Shown here piece by piece: positions 42,885 to 50,403 of a DNA stretch of 51,381 nt. Under the pieces are notes generated by a model. The model did no database searches. It had not been told where the DNA came from and was given only the letters and a program-made list of their open reading frames with translations. Source of the DNA: an uncultured Clostridia bacterium (GTDB taxonomy: Bacteria; Bacillota; Clostridia; Christensenellales; Borkfalkiaceae); the NCBI GenBank assembly GCA_959605945.1, contig CAUHGY010000005.1, positions 1 to 51,381 on the forward strand. The letters run 5' to 3'. Positions within the stretch are counted from its first letter, which is position 1, and the number at the start of each line of letters is the position of its first letter. The position numbers and the translations under genes were made by a program.

Positions 42885-44921
42885 ATGGCAAAAAGAGATA
42901 TAATTCAGGGCAAAATTCAGGGTAACGAACGCGGCTATGCTTTCCTTGTCCCGTTAAACGGGGGAACGGAAGATTTGTTCGTCCGCCATTCCGATCTTAA
43001 CGGAGCCATGCACGGCGATACCGTTCTTGCCGAGACGGTTGACGGAGATCAGGGCAAACGCACTGCGGCAAGGGTTCTGAAAATAGCGGAGAGAGGAATA
43101 AAAGAGCTTGTCGGCACATATTTTAATCATCGTTCGGGCGGCTATGTAGCGCCCGACGACAAAAAATATTTTGACGATGTTTTCGTTCCGGCAGGCAAGG
43201 GCGCGGGCGCGCACGGCGGAGATAAGGTCGTTGTCAGGATTTTAAGCTATCCGAAAAATAAAAATCCCGAAGGAATGGTTACCCGCGTGCTCGGCAGACA
43301 GTTCGACAGGAAAGCCGAGCTCAAAGCCATAGAGATAACTTACAGACTTCCCGAAAAGTTTCCGGATGACGTCTGCAAATTCGCGGAAGGCTTGCGCGGT
43401 CTGTCGGAGAAAGATTTTGCGGGCAGAAAAGATTTTCGCGGCCAACTGACGTTTACGATAGACGGAGCCGACGCCCGCGATTTCGACGACGCGGTATCCG
43501 TTGAAGTTCTCGGCGGGGGAGCTTACCGATTGGGCGTTCATATAGCAGACGTTTCGCATTATGTGCGTCCCGGAACGCCTGCAGACAGGGAAGCTTTTGA
43601 GCGGGCGACCAGCGTCTATTTCCCCGAGAGCGTTATTCCCATGCTTCCCGAAAGGCTGTGCAACGACCTGTGTTCGCTTAAAGAAGGGGAGGACAGGCTG
43701 ACGCTTTCGTGTATAATGACCGTTGACGCTCATGGCCGGGTAACGGACAGGGAAATAGTTCCGTCAGTGATAAAAAGCCGTGCGCGGATGACTTATTCCG
43801 ACGTGCAGAAAATTCTTGACGGCGATGCGGAAACGGCGGAAAGATATTCTTTTTTGACCGAAAGTTTGAAAAATATGAGCGATCTGGCGGATATTTTGCA
43901 CGCCAAACGCGAAGAAAACGGCAGTATAGATTTAGACGTAAAAGAAAGCGCCGTCACTGTCGATAAAAACGGCGAGATATGTATCGAGCCTGCGCGCAGA
44001 GATAAAGCGCATGCAATTATCGAAGAATTTATGATTGCCGCTAACGTCGCCGTCGCCGAATACATGTTTTATCTCGACAAGCCGTTTATTTACCGTGTGC
44101 ATGACAAACCTGCCGCCGAAAAGACCGATGCGTTTTATGCTTTTCTTAAAGGACTGGGAATAACGTTTAAGCGCAGGAAAGATGAAATTTTTTCCAAAGA
44201 TTTTCAGACGATACTGAAAAAAACAGAAAATACGCCGGCGTTTACGGTGATAAACAGAGTGATGCTCCGTTCTATGCAGAAAGCCGTTTACAGCCCCGTC
44301 TGCCTCGGCCATTTCGGACTTTCAGAAGGGCATTACTGCCATTTTACTTCGCCGATAAGGCGTTATCCCGATCTCGTTGTGCACCGTATAATCAAGGATT
44401 TTCTGAGCGGTGCGGACGTGGAAGAAAAATACGGCGATTTTGTAGGCGCCGCGGCGAAACAGTCGAGCGAAAAGGAGCGCAATGCCATTGAAGCAGAGCG
44501 TGCAGCGGACGATTATTATAAGATGCTGTATATCAGCGGATTCGTGGGAGAAACTTTTGAGGGCGTTGTCAGCGGCGTCACGGCTTTCGGGATCTTCGTG
44601 GAGTTGGAAAACGGTGTTGAAGGGCTTGTCAAAACAGAAACGCTTGGCAAAAGACGTTTGGTTTTCGACCAAAAATCATACACTCTTACAGACGGAAAAA
44701 CCGGTTATACATTGGGCCAGCGAGTAAAGATCACCGTTGCCGGCGTGAACGTTACCGACAGAAAAGCCGAATTCGTCATCGCGGATGACGGCGGAAAGTC
44801 GCAAAAAAAGAAAAGCGGCGGAATAAAGAAAGAGCGCAGTCGTTCTGCAGGAAAAAAGTCGGAACGGAGAGCTCTGTCCCGTAAAGCAAAAAACAAAAAC
44901 ATCCGAATACAAAACGGTTAA
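42885..44921 (+). CDS. rnr: Ribonuclease R
   Basis: This 678-aa 3'-5' exoribonuclease of the RNB family degrades structured RNA and works with SmpB-tmRNA. In order it has OB/cold-shock domains (1-170, starting GKIQGNERGYAFLVPL), the RNB catalytic domain with IDGADARDFDDAVSVE (four Asp near residue 190-198), GHFGLSEGHYCHFTSPIRRYPDLVVHR near 480, an S1 domain (about 560-640) and a basic tail (KKSGG...RSRSAGKKSERRALSRK). The N-terminal HTH of longer homologues is absent. The start has no visible ribosome binding site because a terminator hairpin occupies the upstream bases. smpB follows 4 bases later. Confidence 0.95.
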   Translation: MAKRDIIQGKIQGNERGYAFLVPLNGGTEDLFVRHSDLNGAMHGDTVLAETVDGDQGKRTAARVLKIAERGIKELVGTYFNHRSGGYVAPDDKKYFDDVFVPAGKGAGAHGGDKVVVRILSYPKNKNPEGMVTRVLGRQFDRKAELKAIEITYRLPEKFPDDVCKFAEGLRGLSEKDFAGRKDFRGQLTFTIDGADARDFDDAVSVEVLGGGAYRLGVHIADVSHYVRPGTPADREAFERATSVYFPESVIPMLPERLCNDLCSLKEGEDRLTLSCIMTVDAHGRVTDREIVPSVIKSRARMTYSDVQKILDGDAETAERYSFLTESLKNMSDLADILHAKREENGSIDLDVKESAVTVDKNGEICIEPARRDKAHAIIEEFMIAANVAVAEYMFYLDKPFIYRVHDKPAAEKTDAFYAFLKGLGITFKRRKDEIFSKDFQTILKKTENTPAFTVINRVMLRSMQKAVYSPVCLGHFGLSEGHYCHFTSPIRRYPDLVVHRIIKDFLSGADVEEKYGDFVGAAAKQSSEKERNAIEAERAADDYYKMLYISGFVGETFEGVVSGVTAFGIFVELENGVEGLVKTETLGKRRLVFDQKSYTLTDGKTGYTLGQRVKITVAGVNVTDRKAEFVIADDGGKSQKKKSGGIKKERSRSAGKKSERRALSRKAKNKNIRIQNG

Positions 44922-44925
44922 TTTT

Positions 44926-45381
44926 ATGGAAAATAAAGTTATCTGCACTAACCGTGCGGCAAATCACGAATATTTCATTCTCGACCGCATCGAAGCGGGA
45001 ATAGTTCTCGAGGGCAGCGAAGTCAAGTCTTTAAGGCTGGGCAACGTCAACTTAAAGGACAGTTTCTGCGTGGTTTACGGCGGGGAACTCTACATAAAAA
45101 ATATGCATATCGCCATCTACGACAAATCGGGCGCATTCAATACGAGAGATTCACGGCGCGACAGAAAACTTCTTGTCCGCAAAGAAGAACTTGCAAAGCT
45201 AAGCGCAAAAGTGTCGCAGAAAGGGTTGACGCTGGTTCCTCTTAAACTGTATTTCAAGCAGGCTCTTATTAAAATGGAGTTAGGACTGTGCCAGGGTAAA
45301 CATACTTACGATAAAAAACGCTCTCTTATGGAAAAAGACGTCAAGCGCGAAAAAGAGAGAGAAATAAAAAATTATATTTAG
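44926..45381 (+). CDS. smpB: SsrA-binding protein SmpB
   Basis: This 151-aa RNA-binding protein brings tmRNA to stalled ribosomes. The conserved segments are NHEYFILDRIEAGIVLEGSEVKSLR (13-37), NVNLKDSFCVVYGGELYIKNMHI (45-67), FNTRDSRRDRKLLV and GKHTYDKKRSLMEKD near the C-terminus, whose tail is basic. It starts 4 bases after rnr and is probably coupled to it; its RNA partner ssrA is encoded 2.4 kb downstream in the same orientation. Confidence 0.96.
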   Translation: MENKVICTNRAANHEYFILDRIEAGIVLEGSEVKSLRLGNVNLKDSFCVVYGGELYIKNMHIAIYDKSGAFNTRDSRRDRKLLVRKEELAKLSAKVSQKGLTLVPLKLYFKQALIKMELGLCQGKHTYDKKRSLMEKDVKREKEREIKNYI

Positions 45382-45393
45382 GAGCGAACATTT

Positions 45394-46677
45394 ATGTCAA
45401 AAAAACGCATCGAAACTGTCTGCATACAGGGCGGATATACGCCTGCAAACGGCGAACCCAGACAAATTCCCATCATACAGAGCACCACTTTTAAATACGA
45501 CACCAGTGAGGATATGGGCAAACTGTTCGACCTGGAAGCAAGCGGATATTTTTATACTCGTCTGCAAAATCCCACTAACGATCGCGTAGCGGCAAAGATC
45601 TGCGAACTGGAAGGCGGAACGGCTGCAATGCTGACGTCGTCCGGGCAGGCGGCTAACTTTTTTGCGGTTTTCAATATTGCAAGCTGCGGCGACCACGTGG
45701 TGTCCAGTTCGTCGATTTACGGCGGGACGTTCAATCTTTTCAACGTCACCATGAGAAAGATGGGTGTGGAGTTTACTTTCATTTCGCCGGACAGTACCGA
45801 AGAAGAAATACAAAAAGCCATTCGCCCGAATACCAAAGCGATTTTCGGCGAGACCATCGCGAACCCGTCGCTCACCGTGCTTGACATTGAGCGTTTTGCC
45901 AAAGTAGCGCACAGAAACGGTATACCGCTTATCGTGGACAATACGTTTCCTACCCCCATATTCTGCCGTCCGTTTGAGTGGGGGGCAGATATAGTAACGC
46001 ACGCCACTACCAAGTATATGGACGGGCACGGCGTTGCAGTAGGCGGGGCTGTTGTCGACAGCGGCAAGTTTGACTGGAAAGCCCATGCCGAAAAATTCCC
46101 GGGACTCTGCACGCCCGATGAAAGTTACCACGGTGTGGTCTATGCCGACAGGTTCGGCAAGGAAGGCGCGTACATATATAAAGCGACGGCGCAGCTGATG
46201 AGAGATTTCGGCTGCATACAGTCGCCGCAGCACGCATTTTATCTCAATCTGGGACTTGAAAGTCTGCATGTAAGAATGCCGCGGCATTCGGAAAATGCTC
46301 TGAAAGTTGCGGAGTTTCTGTCTAAAAGCGATAAAGTAGAGTGGGTCAGCTTTCCCGGTCTTAAAGGCGACAAATATTATGAACTTGCCAAAAAATATAT
46401 GCCTAACGGCACGTGCGGCGTCGTAAGTTTTTCTTTGAAAGGCGACAGAAAGACCGCAGAAACGTTTATGAAAAATCTTAAAGTAGCGGCAATCGAAACG
46501 CACGTCGCCGACGCGAGAACGTGCTGTCTGCATCCCGCAAGCGCAACTCACCGTCAGCTTACCGACGAGCAGCTTGCCGCGGCAGGCGTCACGCCGACGC
46601 TTGTAAGATATTCCTGCGGCCTTGAAAACGCAGACGATCTCATTGAAGATATCGCGCAGGCGCTCGGTAAGATCTGA
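45394..46677 (+). CDS. metY: O-acetylhomoserine sulfhydrylase (aminocarboxypropyltransferase)
   Basis: This 427-aa PLP enzyme of the Cys/Met metabolism family makes homocysteine from O-acetylhomoserine and sulfide. PLP-binding and active-site motifs are SSGQAANFFAV (near 88), YFYTRLQNPTNDRVA, IVDNTFPTPIFCRP (near 187) and the lysine in VTHATTKYMDGHG (near 208). The N-terminal TVCIQGGYTP and C-terminal RYSCGLENADDLIEDI complete the pattern. RBS AGGAG is present. It is followed by metA, giving an acylation-plus-sulfhydrylation pair. Confidence 0.93.
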   Translation: MSKKRIETVCIQGGYTPANGEPRQIPIIQSTTFKYDTSEDMGKLFDLEASGYFYTRLQNPTNDRVAAKICELEGGTAAMLTSSGQAANFFAVFNIASCGDHVVSSSSIYGGTFNLFNVTMRKMGVEFTFISPDSTEEEIQKAIRPNTKAIFGETIANPSLTVLDIERFAKVAHRNGIPLIVDNTFPTPIFCRPFEWGADIVTHATTKYMDGHGVAVGGAVVDSGKFDWKAHAEKFPGLCTPDESYHGVVYADRFGKEGAYIYKATAQLMRDFGCIQSPQHAFYLNLGLESLHVRMPRHSENALKVAEFLSKSDKVEWVSFPGLKGDKYYELAKKYMPNGTCGVVSFSLKGDRKTAETFMKNLKVAAIETHVADARTCCLHPASATHRQLTDEQLAAAGVTPTLVRYSCGLENADDLIEDIAQALGKI

Positions 46678-46782
46678 TTATAAATTTCCGCCCGAAAGGA
46701 AAGGCTTACCCGATATAAAAAATAAAAATTCCTTTTACGGCGGGGCGGGGCCGCTAAATTACAGAAGAAGGAGGACGGAAAA

Positions 46783-47697
46783 ATGCCGATAATAGTGCCG
46801 AAAGATATACCGGCGGCGAAAATTCTGACGTCTGAAAATATTTTCGTTATGAATGACGCAAGGGCGATGGCTCAGGATATACGCCCCCTGGAGATTGCCA
46901 TATTAAACCTGATGCCGACCAAAGTTGTTACGGAAACACAGCTGATGCGGCTTTTGTCGAATTCTCCGCTGCAGGTCAATCTTACGCTTATCAGCACGGA
47001 AACATACGTCGGAAAAAACACGCCGCTTGAACATTTGCAGAGATTTTACAAGTCTTTTTCCGAAATTAAAGACAGAAAATTCGACGGAATGATTATAACG
47101 GGCGCCCCTGTAGAAGAGATAGAATTCGAAGAAGTTAAGTATTGGCGCGAATTGCAGAGCATATTCGATTTTGTAAAAAGCAACGTCACCAGTACGCTGT
47201 TTATATGCTGGGGTGCGCAGGCGGCGCTGCATTATTATTACGGAATAGAAAAACATATCCTGCCGAAAAAACTCTTCGGAGTTTATAAGCATAAAAAGCT
47301 CGAACAGTTCGAAAAGCTTTTAAAAGGCACCGACGACAGATTCTTTATGCCGCATTCAAGACATACCACCGTTTACGAAGAAGATATTTTAAAATGCAAA
47401 GATCTTGTTCTGTTGGCTTCGTCAAAAGAAGCCGGTGCGTCGATAATACGTTCCAAAGACAATAAATTCATTTTTATAACCGGACACGCCGAATACGACA
47501 GAGATACGCTTGAAAAAGAATATTTGCGCGATCTTGAAAAAGGGCTTGACATTGAGCCGCCGGAGAATTATTATGTAAACGGTAAAGACGGCGAGATCAA
47601 AATGTGCTGGGCGTCGACGGCAAATCTTATTTATATGAATTGGCTTAACCATTACGTGTATCAGATAACTCCGTATGAGATAGAAGCCATAAAATGA
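46783..47697 (+). CDS. metA: Homoserine O-acyltransferase (MetA type)
   Basis: This 304-aa enzyme activates homoserine with acetyl-CoA or succinyl-CoA. The motifs are the N-terminal MPIIVPKDIPAA, LNLMPTK, GAPVE near residue 107, the nucleophile Cys in FICWGAQAALHYYYG near 142, MPHSRHT near 193, and FITGHAEYDRDTL with the catalytic His/Glu near 235. The residue wording cannot separate acetyl- from succinyltransfer; gut Firmicute MetA proteins are mostly acetyltransferases, which fits the neighbouring metY. RBS AAGGAGG is strong. Confidence 0.94.
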   Translation: MPIIVPKDIPAAKILTSENIFVMNDARAMAQDIRPLEIAILNLMPTKVVTETQLMRLLSNSPLQVNLTLISTETYVGKNTPLEHLQRFYKSFSEIKDRKFDGMIITGAPVEEIEFEEVKYWRELQSIFDFVKSNVTSTLFICWGAQAALHYYYGIEKHILPKKLFGVYKHKKLEQFEKLLKGTDDRFFMPHSRHTTVYEEDILKCKDLVLLASSKEAGASIIRSKDNKFIFITGHAEYDRDTLEKEYLRDLEKGLDIEPPENYYVNGKDGEIKMCWASTANLIYMNWLNHYVYQITPYEIEAIK

Positions 47698-47767
47698 TAA
47701 AGGAGAAAATATTGAGTTTTAAGATGTTTTAAATGCATTATAAAAAGTGCAAAACGCCGAAATTTTA

Positions 47768-47787
47768 CCGCAGGAAATTTCCTGCGG
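47768..47787. repeat. 20-base perfect palindrome just upstream of tmRNA
   Basis: CCGCAGGAAATTTCCTGCGG is self-complementary and ends 5 bases before the tmRNA 5' end. It could terminate the metA transcript or be part of the tmRNA precursor as a processing structure. Confidence 0.6.
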
Positions 47788-47792
47788 ATTAT

Positions 47793-48149
47793 GGGGACGA
47801 TTTAGTTTCGATTGGGCGATTTTGCGCAGAACGCAAGCATACCGAAGGCTCGGCTTCGTAAAAACGGAAATTAAATTTAAATGCTAATAATAATCAAGAA
47901 TTAGCTTACGCTGCTTAATCAAAGCGTATGTTCTGCTCCGCTTTTCCCGTCGGGCGGAGACAGGGCATCAAAAAAGGCGGGGAACGGCTGCAGACGTCGG
48001 GCAATGCGTTTGCAGCGGCTTATAGTTGCCGTGGCTAAGTCAAAGGTCGCCGACGGCCGTGGCTTAGCCGGGATCAAGCGTCGGATAAGTATGTAGAAGG
48101 TTTTGCGCGGACGTTCAAGACCGGAGTGCAAGTCTCCGCGTCTCCACCA
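47793..48149 (+). ncRNA. ssrA: Transfer-messenger RNA (tmRNA)
   Basis: The 357-base RNA starts GGGGACGATTTAG and ends with the T-arm and acceptor sequence GGTTCAAGACC-like ... GCGTCTCCACCA, with CCA encoded. The 5' GGGGACG pairs with the 3' CGTCTCC to close the tRNA-like domain. The tag frame is at 47883-47918: GCT AAT AAT AAT CAA GAA TTA GCT TAC GCT GCT TAA, giving ANNNQELAYAA. GC-rich pseudoknot segments follow. It rescues stalled ribosomes with SmpB, encoded nearby. The length and end sequences are typical of Firmicute tmRNA. Confidence 0.95.
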
Positions 48150-48182
48150 AACGCGACGTATACGCACACTCTGCGTTTATGT

Positions 48183-48214
48183 CAGAAAAAGAAACCGATT
48201 TATCGGTTTCTTTT
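48183..48214 (+). terminator. Intrinsic terminator of tmRNA
   Basis: AGAAACCGA pairs with TCGGTTTCT around TTTA, followed by a T-run (TTTTTC). It lies 34 bases after the CCA end. Confidence 0.88.
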
Positions 48215-48404
48215 TCATTTTTGGGCATTTTTTGGGCGTTTTCGCCGCCGTCGCAGGGGAAATGTCAACGGGACATAAGTTTGTACTTATCATATAAGTA
48301 CAGATATACTGTCGAAAACCCTCTAATTTTGTCAATGAATACATTTCTTATTTTTCCACGTTGCAATATTAAAGTTTAATTTATTTTTGCCCCCTGAAAA
48401 GCAT

Positions 48405-48433
48405 TTTACTTGTTATGCTTTAACTGCTATAAT
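48405..48433 (+). promoter_or_regulatory. Promoter of the chloramphenicol acetyltransferase gene
   Basis: TTTACT (48405-48410) and TATAAT (48428-48433) are 17 bases apart. The leader peptide start follows 31 bases later. Confidence 0.75.
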
Positions 48434-48464
48434 ATAATTATTCCACCCGAAAGGAGGTATCTAT

Positions 48465-48494
48465 ATGAAACGGGGACTGGATTTTGCCTTCTAA
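48465..48494 (+). CDS. 9-aa leader peptide of the cat gene
   Basis: ATG AAA CGG GGA CTG GAT TTT GCC TTC TAA encodes MKRGLDFAF with its own strong ribosome binding site (AAAGGAGG, 8 bases upstream). The final codons lie inside the stem that covers the cat ribosome binding site. This is the layout of translational attenuation known for inducible Gram-positive cat genes, where a drug-stalled ribosome on the leader opens the stem. Confidence 0.75.
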   Translation: MKRGLDFAF

Positions 48495-48515
48495 AATTAT
48501 TAAAATTTTAGGAGG
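48487..48515 (+). promoter_or_regulatory. Attenuator stem sequestering the cat ribosome binding site
   Basis: CCTTCTAAAATT (48487-48498) can pair with AATTTTAGGAGG (48504-48515) over 12 positions with one G-U pair and a 5-base loop. The 3' arm contains the whole AGGAGG of cat, and the 5' arm overlaps the end of the leader ORF. Confidence 0.78.
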
Positions 48516-48520
48516 TAAAA

Positions 48521-49156
48521 ATGAAGTACGAAGTTGTAAATATTGACACATGGGAAAGAGGCAATCTTTTCCGATTTTATATCGACAATTTGCGCAATGT
48601 TATGAGCATGACCGTCGATATGAATGTAACTAATCTTATTGAGTACATTCACAATCATAGATTAAAGTTTTATCCCTCTATGATGTGGGTTATATCAAAA
48701 GTAATCAATACTCACGATGAGTTTAAGTTTAGTTGGGATAAAAGCGGCAGTCTGATACATTGGGATTATATCTCACCGTATTATGCAGATTTTCATAAGG
48801 AAGATAACCGTTTTGTAAAACTTGTTACGGAATATTCGGACGACTTATTTGAGTTCTATGCCCGTTTTCTTACGGACAGGGAGCGATACAAAACTTTGCG
48901 AGCGTTTGATTTGACGAATATTCCTGCAAATACATTTGATGTATCTTGCTTACCGTGGATAAAGTATAAGTGCTTTGATATACATGTTTTTGACGAGGGC
49001 AAGTACCTCGCCCCCGTCGTTACTTGGGGTAAATATGAAACTGAAAATAACAAAACCATTTTACCCCTATCTATGAATATTCATCACGCTGTCGCAGACG
49101 GTTTTCATTTGTGCAGATTTTTTAACGAAGTACAAGAAATAATCAATAATCTTTAA
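48521..49156 (+). CDS. catA: Type A chloramphenicol O-acetyltransferase
   Basis: This 211-aa enzyme acetylates chloramphenicol with acetyl-CoA; it works as a trimer in the cytosol. The active-site motif MNIHHAVADGFHLCRFF near residue 183-199 contains the catalytic His. ISPYYADFHKED near 85, VSCLPWIKYKCFDIHVFDEG (about 144-163) and LAPVVTWGKY match the CAT family in order, and the length is normal. All visible key residues are intact, so it should be functional. It sits behind a leader-peptide attenuator and is followed by a second acetyltransferase gene in the accessory segment after tmRNA. Confidence 0.93.
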   Translation: MKYEVVNIDTWERGNLFRFYIDNLRNVMSMTVDMNVTNLIEYIHNHRLKFYPSMMWVISKVINTHDEFKFSWDKSGSLIHWDYISPYYADFHKEDNRFVKLVTEYSDDLFEFYARFLTDRERYKTLRAFDLTNIPANTFDVSCLPWIKYKCFDIHVFDEGKYLAPVVTWGKYETENNKTILPLSMNIHHAVADGFHLCRFFNEVQEIINNL

Positions 49157-49166
49157 TAAGGAGAAA

Positions 49167-49208
49167 ATGAAGATGAAATTTTGCATTGTCTTTGCCGGAA
49201 TAGTCTGA
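49167..49208 (+). CDS. 13-aa leader peptide of the Vat-like gene
   Basis: ATG at 49167 with AAGGAG upstream encodes MKMKFCIVFAGIV and stops at TGA 49206-49208, 27 bases before the next gene. The last codons (GCC GGA ATA GTC) are complementary to the start region of that gene, giving the same leader logic as for cat. Confidence 0.65.
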   Translation: MKMKFCIVFAGIV

Positions 49209-49248
49209 AAAAAATTATAAAAGGAGATGACTTATATGGCTATTCCGG
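49195..49248 (+). promoter_or_regulatory. Attenuator stem covering the Vat-like start codon region
   Basis: CCGGAATAGTC (49195-49205), the end of the leader ORF, can pair with GGCTATTCCGG (49238-49248), which begins at the last base of the downstream ATG. All 11 positions pair with one G-U. The ribosome binding site AAAGGAG (49219-49225) lies in the loop, and the start codon abuts the stem. Confidence 0.65.
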
Positions 49249-49763
49249 ATAGCAAAAAAATATATCCTCGCACAGGGGACAAACAGACAGTATATTTGAA
49301 AAATGTAATTACAAACCCGAACATTGAAATTGGTGACTTTACGTTTTATAATGACTTCGTGAACGATCCGAAAGATTTTGAAAGGAATAATGTTTTGTAT
49401 CATTATCCTATCAATCACGATAAATTAAAAATAGGAAAGTTTTGTTCTGATAAAGCATGGGACAATAAAGGCGATATTATCATAGGCAACGATGTTTGGA
49501 TAGGTTATGAAGCCGTTATTCTTGCGGGTATTACAATAGGCGACGGAGCAATTATTGGTGCGCGCGCTGTTGTTACAAAAGATGTTCCGCCTTATTCCAT
49601 TGTCGGCGGCGTTCCCGCAAGACTTATTCGCAAACGTTTTTCAGACGAAACAATAGCGGCTTTAATGTCTATGCGTTGGTGGGATTTACCCGAACAGGAA
49701 ATTTTAGAGCGGATACAATATATACAAACGGGAAATATTGATGCCCTGAAAAAAATGGGGTGA
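49236..49763 (+). CDS. Vat/CatB-type acetyltransferase with internal deletion, probably inactive
   Basis: This 175-aa left-handed beta-helix acetyltransferase resembles streptogramin A (Vat) and xenobiotic (CatB) acetyltransferases. VLYHYPINHDKLKIGKFCS and then DNKGDIIIGNDVWIGYEAVILAG, TIGDGAIIGARAVVTKDVPPYSIVGG and RKRFSDETIAALMSMRWWD match well. Family members are about 205-220 aa; here, after FCS (about residue 72), the next residues are DKAWDNKGD. The roughly 38-40 residue loop that normally lies between them, including the catalytic His of the N-x-x-NH motif, is missing in frame. ATG 49236 is chosen because AAAGGAG is correctly spaced; ATG 49227 touches it. The rest of the frame is open and well conserved, so the deletion is either recent or produced another function. 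Confidence 0.8.
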   Translation: MAIPDSKKIYPRTGDKQTVYLKNVITNPNIEIGDFTFYNDFVNDPKDFERNNVLYHYPINHDKLKIGKFCSDKAWDNKGDIIIGNDVWIGYEAVILAGITIGDGAIIGARAVVTKDVPPYSIVGGVPARLIRKRFSDETIAALMSMRWWDLPEQEILERIQYIQTGNIDALKKMG

Positions 49764-49768
49764 ACAAT

Positions 49769-49930
49769 ATGAGAATGTATATAGTTTGCCCTACCTGTGG
49801 GTACAAACTCTTAAAGGCTGGTGAAAGTTCAACGATAGAGATACATTGCCCGAAATGTGGGGAGAAAATGACTATCGAAATTAAAGACGGCAAAATTACC
49901 ATTCAAAAGACGATAGCCGAAAAAGCATAA
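49769..49930 (+). CDS. Small zinc-ribbon protein
   Basis: This 53-aa protein has two CxxC pairs (VCPTCG at 6-11 and HCPKCG at 26-31) separated by 16 residues, followed by a short beta-rich tail. It resembles small mobile-element zinc-ribbon proteins and the phage Com-type fold. It starts 5 bases after the Vat-like stop, in the same direction, so it is probably co-transcribed; the ribosome binding site GGGGTGA overlaps the previous stop. It is followed by a terminator. The function is unknown. Confidence 0.7.
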   Translation: MRMYIVCPTCGYKLLKAGESSTIEIHCPKCGEKMTIEIKDGKITIQKTIAEKA

Positions 49931-49952
49931 GGCTGCAAATAACTGTAAAGAT

Positions 49953-50028
49953 AAAGAATTGAGTGTACGAAAGTAAAGCAAAAGTATTTATTTTCGGGGG
50001 CAGGAATGTCGCACTCAATTCTTTTTTT
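49953..50028 (+). terminator. Long-loop terminator after the resistance genes
   Basis: AAAGAATTGAGTG (49953-49965) pairs perfectly with CACTCAATTCTTT (50012-50024) and is followed by more T. The 46-base loop is unusually large and may fold further. Confidence 0.7.
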
Positions 50029-50158
50029 ATGTTTTGACAGTTCATAATAAGCGCAATACATATCCCAAAAACAAACGAAATAACGGGGTTGTATGCGCAC
50101 GTTCGCCTACGGCTGGCATTTGTTCAAGGTGTTAAAACTCTCCGCGAAAGAGTATGAA

Positions 50159-50219
50159 CCCGACAAATTTTCAGGGCTAAATCTCTTGGTTTAGTTCAGA
50201 AGTTTGTCGGGCTTTTTTT
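50159..50219 (+). terminator. Complex terminator with inner hairpin
   Basis: CCCGACAAA (50159-50167) pairs with TTTGTCGGG (50203-50211), followed by C and seven T. The loop includes a second inverted repeat (GGCTAAA...TTTAGTT), giving a branched structure that could act as a regulated terminator. Confidence 0.75.
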
Positions 50220-50403
50220 ATATGTTTTTGCGCCCATCAGATCGAGATTTAGTTCTCGGCTGGCGGGTGTTCTTTATTGCGAAAATTGTCCGTTTCAGTC
50301 GGTTTTCAAAAACAGAAAATCGAGGAACGGGCATTTATGAAAAATTTAATAAAAAACCTTACCTCTGTGCCGTCCTCGTGCTTATAAGTGGAGGCATTAT
50401 ACA

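Larger units (their letters stand above)
48150..48464. other. tmRNA-to-cat intergenic region
   Basis: This holds the tmRNA terminator (48183-48214), an 8-bp inverted repeat GTACTTAT-CAT-ATAAGTAC at 48283-48301, and the cat promoter (48405-48433). There is no supported gene. The point where ordinary chromosome gives way to the accessory segment probably lies here, since the composition becomes AT-rich after about 48.28 kb. Confidence 0.5.
49931..50403. other. Non-coding stretch with two large stem-loops and a possible leader ORF
   Basis: No standard gene is supported here. It contains the stem-loop at 49953-50024, the complex terminator at 50159-50219, and near 50321-50387 a short ORF (MKNLIKNLTSVPSSCL, 50337-50387) lying between CGAGGA and TCCTCG arms just before the sigma-like gene. 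The last could be a leader peptide for that gene; evidence is weak. Confidence 0.45.

Noticed and set aside
45397..46551. 384-aa minus-strand frame opposite metY
   Set aside because: Antisense shadow of a strongly conserved PLP enzyme; composition is not protein-like.
47701..47730. Short ORF with ribosome binding site after metA (TTG AGT TTT AAG ATG TTT TAA)
   Set aside because: Only six codons with no overlap to any downstream gene; more likely chance or tmRNA upstream sequence.
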